The position numbers and the translations under genes were made by a program. 64,000 bases of DNA from the NCBI RefSeq assembly GCF_900106035.1, contig NZ_FNUC01000003.1, forward strand, positions 1,178,001 through 1,242,000. Reading direction: 5' to 3'. This DNA is from Jiangella alba (GTDB taxonomy: Bacteria; Actinomycetota; Actinomycetes; Jiangellales; Jiangellaceae). Below the pieces are notes generated by a model. The model was not told where the DNA came from. It saw only the letters and a program-made list of their open reading frames with translations, and made no database searches. Of the stretch, positions 52,583-59,171 are shown one piece after another. Every line of letters begins with the position of its first letter. Positions within the stretch are counted from its first letter, which is position 1.

Positions 52583-53326
52583 TCAGCCCTCGACGGCGCG
52601 CTGCTCGGCGGCCGGCAGCGACAGCCGCAGCCGCCGGGTCGCGCGGTCCATGAGCGCCTGCATGGCCGCACGTGCCCGCTCCTCGTCCTGCTCGACGACG
52701 GCCTCGAGGACGGGCACGTGCATGGCCAGCGACGACTCCGTCTCCTGCGCCGACTCGATGACCCGGTGCGCCCACGCCTCGATCAGCGACCGGATGTTGC
52801 TCAGCACGCCCGTCAGCACCTCGTTGCCCGACGCCGCGGCCAGCTCCAGATGGAACTCCACGTCGGCCTCGATGTACCGGTCGTAGTCGTGGCTGGCCGC
52901 CCGCATCTCCTCGACCAGCTGCGTCAGCCGGGCCGCGGCCGCCGCGCTGCGGTTGCGCGCCGCCTGCGGCGCCAACGTCACCTCGAGCAGCTGGCGGGCC
53001 TCGATGAGGTCGGTGAGCTGGTTGTTCCCGAGCAGCACCCCCCACTCGATGACCTTCGGCAGCAGGCTCGACGGCTCCTTCGCCAGATACGTGCCGTCGC
53101 CCTGGCGCTGCTCCAGCACGCCGAGCAGGATGAGCGACTTGATGGCCTCACGCAGCGCCGCGCGGCCCACCCCCAGCGCCTCGCTGAGCGCACGCTCACC
53201 CGGAAGCCGCTGCCCCGGCGTCACGTCGCCGGACGCGAGATACGTCAGCAGCTCCCGCGTCAGCTCGACCGTCGCCGGTTCGCGCCGGCGCAGCGGCCGG
53301 TCGGGCAGTGGTGCAAGCTCGCCCAT
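52583..53326 (-). CDS. GntR family regulator, FadR/FCD subfamily
   Basis: A 247-residue repressor. The winged helix is at about 15-85 (LPGERALSEALGVGRAALREAI) and the all-helical FCD sensor domain at about 95-235, with the DRYIEADVEFHLELAAASGN segment supplying metal/ligand residues. FCD regulators commonly bind organic acids. The near-palindrome just upstream (53341) resembles the perfect one at 45415, so it probably represses both itself and the divergent catabolic genes. Confidence 0.9.
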   Translation of the reverse strand: MGELAPLPDRPLRRREPATVELTRELLTYLASGDVTPGQRLPGERALSEALGVGRAALREAIKSLILLGVLEQRQGDGTYLAKEPSSLLPKVIEWGVLLGNNQLTDLIEARQLLEVTLAPQAARNRSAAAAARLTQLVEEMRAASHDYDRYIEADVEFHLELAAASGNEVLTGVLSNIRSLIEAWAHRVIESAQETESSLAMHVPVLEAVVEQDEERARAAMQALMDRATRRLRLSLPAAEQRAVEG

Positions 53327-53340
53327 GACGTCCTCTCGAA

Positions 53341-53356
53341 GGTTGACCGGTGAACC
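53341..53356. promoter_or_regulatory. GntR autoregulatory operator candidate
   Basis: GGTTGACCGGTGAACC is a near-palindrome 15 bases upstream of the GntR ATG and shares the GGTTGACC and ACCGGT elements with the operator at 45415. It probably mediates autoregulation. Confidence 0.6.
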
Positions 53357-53699
53357 CCTCGACCATCCTAACGTCAGGGCCCGATCATGGCCGTCGCGGC
53401 GCCCAGGATCTCACCCGATCGATGGTGTGCCGGCGCGACGATCGGCGCGGGGTGGCCGATGGCGACGGGCGCAGGCTGGTGGATCGCCGGGGATCCGGCC
53501 GAGGTAGCGCTGCCGACCAGGTGGCCGAGGCGCCCGACGCGGTGCGGGACGGCATCCAACGGGTCGTCGACGCCGACAAGCTGGACTGCCTGTTCCAGGC
53601 CATCGAGTACCGCGAGCAGGGCAAACAGAACACCCAGCAGTTCGTCGACAGCATGACGGCCGCGTTGACGACGACGTCGGCGCGTCCGTGTGGGTGCGC
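53357..53699. other. Gap with an unrecognised, possibly decayed coding fragment
   Basis: The gap between the GntR promoter and the tRNA holds no clear gene. On the plus strand a stretch from about 53500 to 53690 reads in one frame as protein-like sequence (DAVRDGIQRVVDADKLDCLF, then QAIEYREQGKQNTQQFVDSM), but it has no start with a ribosome site and its frame runs into the tRNA. The upstream half has poor protein character. It may be the remnant of a gene broken beside the tRNA. Confidence 0.35.
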
Positions 53700-53776
53700 T
53701 GGTAGGGCGGGTGGGACTCGAACCCACGACCCAGGGATTATGAGTCCCCTGCTCTAACCGGCTGAGCTACCGCCCC
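53700..53776 (-). tRNA. tRNA with CAU anticodon (tRNA-Ile2 or elongator tRNA-Met)
   Basis: A complete cloverleaf of 77 bases including an encoded CCA. The acceptor stem is GGGGCGG/CCGCCCT (with G1-U72), the D arm is GCTC..GAGC, the anticodon arm is GGGGA-CTCATAA-TCCCT, and the T arm is GTGGG-TTCGAGT-CCCAC. Anticodon CAU with this anticodon arm is close to the bacterial isoleucine tRNA that is modified to lysidine by TilS, but an elongator methionine tRNA cannot be excluded by eye. Not an initiator: no CCC/GGG-type initiator stem. Confidence 0.9.
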
Positions 53777-53795
53777 GCGCTCACGCCCGAGCACC

Positions 53796-54776
53796 TTACC
53801 TCGGCAGCTGCGGCGGGCGGCGGCCTGCTCGGGCCAGTGCGTCCTCGGCCTGGGCGGCCAGGGTGGCGACGAGGTCGGCGGCGGCGGGGAGGTCGGTGAT
53901 GAGGTCGACTCCCTCGCCGGCCCAGACGGGGAGGGACGGGATGGCGCCGCGCGCGACGTCGTCCTGGTAGTGCTGCCGGGCCTGGGGGTCGCGGGCGAGG
54001 TCGGCCTCCCGGCCGCGCCATCGGTCGAGGTACGGGTGGCCGAGCGTGCGCGCCGGATACCGCGACGGCCAGTCGGAGCCGCGGGCGAGGTCGAGGACGG
54101 TGCTGCGCTCGGTGTCCTCGGCCGAGCCGTCGACGATCGCCTGGGCGATGACGGGGTCGACCAGCGCCTCGGCCGTCGCCTGGAATCGGGTGCCGATCAG
54201 CGCGCCGGCCGCGCCCAGAGCGAGGGCGGCGGCCACCCCGCGGCCGTCGGCGATGCCGCCGGCGGCCAGCACCGGCACCGGCGCCGCCAGGTCCACGACG
54301 ACCGGCACGAACGGCAGCGTGGAGCGGCCGTGCCGGGCGCCGTGCCCGCCGGCCTCGGTGCCCTGGGCCACGATGACGTCGGCGCCGAGATCGACCGCCT
54401 GCCTGGCCTCCTCGAGGTCGGTGACCTGCAGGATCAGCGCCGTGCCGGCCGCACGGATCCGCTCGGCGTACGGAGTGGGGTCGCCGAAGGACAGCATGAC
54501 GGCCCGCGGGCCGTGCTCCAGGACGTGCTCCACCGCGCCGTCCTGGATGCCCCAGGTGAGGAATCCGGCGCCCCATGGCAGCCCGGGCCGCGACGCGACG
54601 ATCGGCACCTCGCGGTCCAGCCACTCGCGGTCGCCGAAGCCGGCGCCCAGGAGGCCGAGGCCGCCGGCCTGCGACACCGCCGCGGCCAGGGCGCCACCGG
54701 CCGAGCCGCCCATCGGCGCGAGCGCGATCGGATGCCGCAGCTGGAACAGGTCCGTGAACGCGGTCGCCAACGCCAT
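53796..54776 (-). CDS. Nitronate monooxygenase family protein
   Basis: A 326-residue FMN-dependent TIM barrel that by family oxidises nitronates (2-nitropropane dioxygenase-like) or acts as an enoyl reductase-like flavoprotein. APMGGSAGG near the N-terminus, AQGTEAGGHGA (catalytic histidine) and VLAAGGIADGRGVAAALALGA, here shortened to AAGGIADGRGV, are characteristic, with GTRFQAT at the phosphate site. Start 54776 (MALATAFTDLF) gives the usual N-terminus. It lies next to the tRNA and is divergent from the BrkB-like gene. Confidence 0.88.
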   Translation of the reverse strand: MALATAFTDLFQLRHPIALAPMGGSAGGALAAAVSQAGGLGLLGAGFGDREWLDREVPIVASRPGLPWGAGFLTWGIQDGAVEHVLEHGPRAVMLSFGDPTPYAERIRAAGTALILQVTDLEEARQAVDLGADVIVAQGTEAGGHGARHGRSTLPFVPVVVDLAAPVPVLAAGGIADGRGVAAALALGAAGALIGTRFQATAEALVDPVIAQAIVDGSAEDTERSTVLDLARGSDWPSRYPARTLGHPYLDRWRGREADLARDPQARQHYQDDVARGAIPSLPVWAGEGVDLITDLPAAADLVATLAAQAEDALARAGRRPPQLPR

Positions 54777-54804
54777 GGAGACATCCTCGCCGGGCGGCCG
54801 GGCG

Positions 54805-54870
54805 CCACCCGCAGCGGGTGGCCGGCCGCCACCCGCAAGGGGTGGCCGGACATCACCCGCGGCGGGTGGG
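54805..54870. repeat. Three 24-bp tandem hairpin repeats in a divergent promoter
   Basis: Three consecutive units of 24 bases each contain an inverted repeat: CCACCCGCAGCGGGTGG (54805-54821), CCACCCGCAAGGGGTGG (54829-54845) and CACCCGCGGCGGGTG (54854-54868). They fill most of the gap between the NMO and BrkB-like starts. Period and dyad symmetry suggest repeated protein-binding sites or an attenuator-like series of stems. Confidence 0.75.
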
Positions 54871-54908
54871 CCGGAACGGGGCGCGGCGCGGTGGGATGGG
54901 CCGTGTCG

Positions 54909-55727
54909 ATGGACGAGAACGGGCCGATCCGGGCGCCCGCCTGGCTGCTGCACCGCTGGCCGGGGCGGGTCGCGATCACCAGCGCGGCCGGGTGCGTGCG
55001 CATCGACGTGTTCGATCGGGCGATGACGGTGGCGGCGCAGCTGTTCAGCTCGGTGCTGCCGATCCTGATCCTGTTCGCGACGTGGGCCGGGGCCAGTGCG
55101 TCGGACGCGACGGCGGAGGCGTTGCGGATCCCGGACGAGTCGAAGGCGGTGCTGGACGACGCGGTGACGGGAGCGTCGGGTGCGGCGTTCGGGGTGGTCG
55201 GCGTGCTGATCGTGCTGATCTCGGCGACCAGCCTGTCGCGCGCGGTGACGCGGGCGTTCACGGCGGTGTGGTCGCTGCCGCGGCCACGCAACCGGCTCGG
55301 CTCGGCCTGGCGCTGGCTGGCCGCGGTCGTGGGCCTGGCGCTGGCGATCGTCGTGGTGCGGCAGCTGGCGGCATTCGCCGACGGCCTGCCGCAGCCGCGG
55401 GCGTGGCAGTCGGTGACGGCGTTCGCGGCGGACACGGCGGTCGCGCTGTTCCTGCCGTGGCTGCTGCTGGCCGGCGCCGTCCGGCCTCGGCTGCTGCTGC
55501 CCGGCGCCCTGCTGTTCGCGGTGACGATGATCGCGGTCCGCCCGGCGTCGGCGGTGTGGCTGCCGCGGGCACTGGAGTCCAGCGCGGAGCGGTTCGGCTC
55601 GATCGGCGTCGCGTTCACGTACCTGGCCTGGCTGTACGCGGTCGCGTTCTGCTACCTGGTGACGGCGGTCGTCGGCCAGGTGGTGGCGACGGACGACGGG
55701 TGGCTCGGCCGCCGGATCCGGCGCTGA
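54909..55727 (+). CDS. YihY/BrkB-like inner-membrane protein
   Basis: A 272-residue membrane protein of the YihY/virulence factor BrkB family with about six helices. FDRAMTVAAQLFSSVLPILI and SATSLSRAVTRAFTAVW are family segments. The name is historical; the role is unknown (it is not RNase BN). ATG 54909 follows GGTGGGATGGG; a GTG two codons upstream is also possible. Confidence 0.85.
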   Translation: MDENGPIRAPAWLLHRWPGRVAITSAAGCVRIDVFDRAMTVAAQLFSSVLPILILFATWAGASASDATAEALRIPDESKAVLDDAVTGASGAAFGVVGVLIVLISATSLSRAVTRAFTAVWSLPRPRNRLGSAWRWLAAVVGLALAIVVVRQLAAFADGLPQPRAWQSVTAFAADTAVALFLPWLLLAGAVRPRLLLPGALLFAVTMIAVRPASAVWLPRALESSAERFGSIGVAFTYLAWLYAVAFCYLVTAVVGQVVATDDGWLGRRIRR

Positions 55728-55750
55728 ACTGACGGTGCGGGTCGCTTGCA

Positions 55751-55843
55751 GGCGTGGGGCCGGGGACGCCAGCCCCGCCCGCCTCGCTCGTTCCTCGCTC
55801 GGACGCCCGCGCCTACCCCTGCTGGCGTCCCCGGCCCCACGCC
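55751..55843. repeat. 23-bp perfect inverted repeat (REP-like element)
   Basis: Arms at 55751-55773 and 55821-55843 are perfect reverse complements with a 47-base loop containing CCTCGCTCGTTCCTCGCTCGG. The structure is much longer than a terminator needs. It has the look of an intergenic palindromic repeat found in multiple copies, but only one copy is in the window. Confidence 0.7.
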
Positions 55844-55857
55844 CGGCGCAGAACGCG

Positions 55858-55892
55858 CGGACGCCCCGGGGCTGCGGTCCCCGGGGCGTCCG
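55858..55892. terminator. Strong bidirectional terminator hairpin
   Basis: A 14-bp perfect stem (CGGACGCCCCGGGG/CCCCGGGGCGTCCG) with a 7-base loop lies 12 bases beyond the stop of the Ig-like repeat gene and after the convergent BrkB-like gene. The T-run is weak, as usual in high-GC actinomycetes. Confidence 0.75.
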
Positions 55893-55903
55893 TGGTCTCC
55901 TTC

Positions 55904-58900
55904 CTAGTGGTGACCGGCGTGCTCCAGCGCCTCCTCGATCGACGGCTCGGCGGGCTCGGCCGTGGCCGGCGCCTTGGCCGCCTCGACCGGCTCGGCCGGG
56001 GGCGGCGTCCTGCCGACGTCCGACGCAGCCGCGGTGCGGGTCAGCATGCCCCGCTCCCGCCCGGTGATGACGCCGTCGGTGACCAGCTGGTTCGCGACCT
56101 CGGTGACGTGCCGGACGAACTGGCCGTGGTTCGGCCATTCGCCCTCGTCGTCGATGAGGTCGTTGATGGTGCAGCCGTCACCGCGGTCGACGTTGGCCAC
56201 GAGCGAGTCGAGGCTGCCGATGACCACCGTCGGGCGGGTGTCGGAGTCCGGGCAGGCGTCGCCGTCACGCTCGACGACGGTGAACGTCACCGATCCGGTC
56301 TCCGACTCGTTGCCCGCGTTGTCCGTCGCCCGGTACTGGACGGTGTGCTCGCCGACCGACGAGACGACGACCGGCCCGGTGTACGGGACGAACGCGCCGT
56401 CGTCGAGCGAGTAGACGACCGACGCGACGCCGGACTGGGTGTCCGTCGCGGTGACGGTCACGGTCGCGGAGTCGACGTAGGCGCCGTCGGGGTTCTGGTC
56501 GCCCGACACCACGCCGGAGACCGACGGCGGCGTCGTGTCGTCCGGCTCGGGCTCGACGACGGTGAATGTCACGGACTGCACGGGCGCGACGTTGCCCGCG
56601 TTGTCCGTGGCCCGGTACCGCACCGTGTGGTCGCCGACGGCCGAGACGACGACCGGCGCCGTGTAGGCGGTGAAGCCCGCGCCGTCGAGGTCGTACTCGA
56701 TCGACGCGACGCCGGACTGCGCGTCCGACGCGGTGACGGTCACCGTCGCGGACGCGATGTAGTCGCCGTCCGGGTTCTGCGAACCCGTCACGGCGGCCGA
56801 CGTCTGCGGCGGGGTGGTGTCGTCCGGCTCCGGCTCGACGACGGTGAACGCCACCGACTCGACCGGCGAGGTGTTGCCGGCGTTGTCGGTCGCCCGGTAC
56901 TGCACGACGTGGTCGCCGACGGCCGAGACCACGACCGGCGCTGTGTACGGCTGGAACGAGCCGCCGTCCAGGGCGTACGCGATGGACGCGACGCCCGACT
57001 CGGCGTCGGTCGCCGTGATGGTCACGGTCGCCGACCCGACGTACTCGCCGTCGGGGTTCTGGTCGCCGGCCACCGCCGCGGACACGTCCGGCGGGGTGGT
57101 GTCGTCCGGCTCCGGCTCGACGACGGTGAACGACACCGACTGCACGGGCGCGACGTTGCCGGCGTTGTCCGTGGCCCGGTACTGCACAGTGTGGTCGCCG
57201 AGCGCGCTGACGACCAGCGGCGTCGTGTAGGCGGTGAAGCCGGCGCCGTCCAGGTTGTACTCGATCGACGCGACGCCGGACTGCGCGTCCGACGCGGTGA
57301 TCGTCACCGTGGCCGACCCCACGTAGTCGCCGTCGGCGTTCTGGTCACCGGTGACGGTGGCCGACGTCTGCGGCGGGGTGGTGTCGTCGGGCTCCGGCTC
57401 GACGACGGTGAACGTGACCGACTCGACCGGCGAGGTGTTGCCGGCGTTGTCCGTGGCCCGGTACTGCACGGTGTGGTCGCCGACGGCCGAGACCACGACC
57501 GGTGCCGTGTAGGGCTGGAACGAGCCGCCGTCCAAGGCGTACGCGATGGACGCGACGCCCGACTCGGCGTCGGTCGCCGTGATCGTCACGGTCGCCGACG
57601 ACACGTAGTCGCCCTGGTCGTTCTGCTCGCCGGTGACGGCCGCCGCGACCTCCGGCGGGGTGGTGTCGTCGGGCTCCGGCTCGACGACGGTGAACTGGAC
57701 GGCCTCGACCGGCGCGACGTTGCCCGCGTTGTCCGTCGCCCGGTACTGCACCGTGTGGGCGCCGATGGACGACACCACGACGGGCGCGGTGTAGGGCGCG
57801 AACGCGGCGCCGTTGAGGCTGTACTCCACCGACGCGACGCCGGACTGCGCGTCCGTCGCCGTCACCGTGACCGTCGCGGACCCGACGTAGTCGCCGTCGG
57901 CGTTCTGGTCGCCGGTGACCGTCGCCGAGATGTCCGGCGGGGTGGTGTCGTCGGGCTCCGGCTCGACGACGGTGAACGGCACCGACTCGACCGGCGCGAC
58001 GTTGCCGGCGTTGTCCGTCGCCCGGTACTGCAGCGTGTGCGCGCCGATCGCCGTCACCTGCACGGGTGCCGCGTACGCCTGCCAGCCGCCGTTGTCGAGG
58101 TTGTACTCGACCGACGCTACGCCGGACTCCGCGTCCGTCGCCGTCACCGTGACCGTCGCCGACCCGATGTAGTTGCCCTGGTCGTCCTGTTCGCCGGCGA
58201 CCGCTGCCGAGATGTCCGGTGGCGTGGTGTCCTCCGGCTCCGGCTCGACGACGCGGAACTGCACCGAGCCGTCCGGTGAGGTGTTGCCGGCGTTGTCCGT
58301 GGCCCGGTACTGCACCGCGTGGTCGCCGATCTCGGAGACGGTGACGGGCCCGGTGTACGGCTTGAACCCGGTGTCGTCGATCTCGTACTCGATGGTGTCG
58401 ACGCCCGACCCGGCGTCGGTCGCGTTCACCGTCACCGTGGCCGAGCCGACGTAGTCGCCGTCGGCGTTCTGGTCGCCGGTGACCGTCGCCGTCACCTCCG
58501 GCGGCGTGGTGTCCTCCCCGCCGCCGGTGACGACCAGCAGGCCGGTCATCTGGCCGTGGCCGGGGAACGCGCAGTAGAACTTGTACACGCCCGGCGTGAG
58601 GTTGACCTCGACCTCGTACCGGCCGCCGTTCGGGTCGAACGGGTTCGCCGTGAGGTTGACGTCGACGTCCTGGTTGTACTGCGGGTCGCCGGTCTCGAAC
58701 GTCAGCGTGTGCGGCATGCCGCTGGTGTTGCCGGTGGCCGTGCTGTTCTCGAAGACGATCGTGGTCGGACCGGCGACCGCGGAGGTCGGGGCCGACCGGT
58801 ACGCCGTCACGCTGTTGTCGGCGGTCCAGGTCAGGGTCTGCGCCGCCGCCGTCTCGGCGTTGCCGGAGACGGACGACGCCGGCGCGGGCGCCGGCGCGCC

Positions 58901-59053
58901 GCGCAGGGCGGCCGCGGCCGGCACCAGGCCGACCGCCATGAGGGCCATGGTCAGCACCGCGACGACGACGCCCTGGGGCGTCACCCGCCGGCGGCCGGCC
59001 CGGCCCGTCGAGGGATGGCGGCCGGTGAGGTCCGCCCAGAGTCGTTGAAGCAT
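55904..59053 (-). CDS. Secreted cupredoxin with eight Ig-like repeats and a shared C-terminal module
   Basis: A 1049-residue exported protein. A long signal peptide (membrane segment VVVAVLTMALMAVGLV) is followed by a plastocyanin-like copper domain (about 70-176) with all four type 1 copper ligands: H115 (MPHTLTF), C161 (FYCAF), H166 and M169 (PGHGQM). Eight repeats of about 94 residues follow (181-930), each starting DTTPP and containing YRATDNAGN, of the OmpL47/bacterial Ig-like type. Residues about 934-1014 form a module with GCTINDLIDDE and WPNHGQFVRHV that also occurs in the neighbouring protein. The end is low-complexity, finishing EHAGHH. No cell-wall sorting signal is seen. It probably carries electrons at the cell surface. 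Confidence 0.88.
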   Translation of the reverse strand: MLQRLWADLTGRHPSTGRAGRRRVTPQGVVVAVLTMALMAVGLVPAAAALRGAPAPAPASSVSGNAETAAAQTLTWTADNSVTAYRSAPTSAVAGPTTIVFENSTATGNTSGMPHTLTFETGDPQYNQDVDVNLTANPFDPNGGRYEVEVNLTPGVYKFYCAFPGHGQMTGLLVVTGGGEDTTPPEVTATVTGDQNADGDYVGSATVTVNATDAGSGVDTIEYEIDDTGFKPYTGPVTVSEIGDHAVQYRATDNAGNTSPDGSVQFRVVEPEPEDTTPPDISAAVAGEQDDQGNYIGSATVTVTATDAESGVASVEYNLDNGGWQAYAAPVQVTAIGAHTLQYRATDNAGNVAPVESVPFTVVEPEPDDTTPPDISATVTGDQNADGDYVGSATVTVTATDAQSGVASVEYSLNGAAFAPYTAPVVVSSIGAHTVQYRATDNAGNVAPVEAVQFTVVEPEPDDTTPPEVAAAVTGEQNDQGDYVSSATVTITATDAESGVASIAYALDGGSFQPYTAPVVVSAVGDHTVQYRATDNAGNTSPVESVTFTVVEPEPDDTTPPQTSATVTGDQNADGDYVGSATVTITASDAQSGVASIEYNLDGAGFTAYTTPLVVSALGDHTVQYRATDNAGNVAPVQSVSFTVVEPEPDDTTPPDVSAAVAGDQNPDGEYVGSATVTITATDAESGVASIAYALDGGSFQPYTAPVVVSAVGDHVVQYRATDNAGNTSPVESVAFTVVEPEPDDTTPPQTSAAVTGSQNPDGDYIASATVTVTASDAQSGVASIEYDLDGAGFTAYTAPVVVSAVGDHTVRYRATDNAGNVAPVQSVTFTVVEPEPDDTTPPSVSGVVSGDQNPDGAYVDSATVTVTATDTQSGVASVVYSLDDGAFVPYTGPVVVSSVGEHTVQYRATDNAGNESETGSVTFTVVERDGDACPDSDTRPTVVIGSLDSLVANVDRGDGCTINDLIDDEGEWPNHGQFVRHVTEVANQLVTDGVITGRERGMLTRTAAASDVGRTPPPAEPVEAAKAPATAEPAEPSIEEALEHAGHH
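56270..58512 (-). repeat. Eight tandem 282-bp coding repeats
   Basis: A 282-base unit (94 codons) occurs eight times within the cupredoxin gene, with the GACGACGGTGAA region recurring at regular 282-base steps. Units alternate in two slightly different types (ATDAESGVASIAYALDGG versus ASDAQSGVASIEYNLDGA), suggesting duplication of a two-unit block. Confidence 0.88.
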
Positions 59054-59171
59054 GAAGTGCCGCACCTCTTTCGTGAATCCGCGAGACGCCGTGCGTCCCG
59101 GCGGCCGAGGCCCGCCGGAACGGGCGCGACCCGGGGGGTGAGGTCGCGCCCGTCCAGCCGGCCGCCGGGTC

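Noticed and set aside
54805-54870. CRISPR array
   Set aside because: Only three short units with no unique spacers and no cas genes.
53970-54908. Long plus-strand frame antisense to the nitronate monooxygenase, continuous with the BrkB-like gene
   Set aside because: No family features before MDENGPIR; the upstream part is the complement of a conserved gene and includes the 24-bp repeats.
54776-56138. N-terminal extension of the nitronate monooxygenase frame to 56138
   Set aside because: It crosses the BrkB-like gene, the 24-bp dyads and the terminator and has no recognisable domain; the family N-terminus begins at 54776.
55754-58279. An 841-codon frame with regular repeats opposite the Ig-like repeats
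   Set aside because: It is the reverse complement of the 282-bp coding repeats; periodicity is inherited from the real gene.
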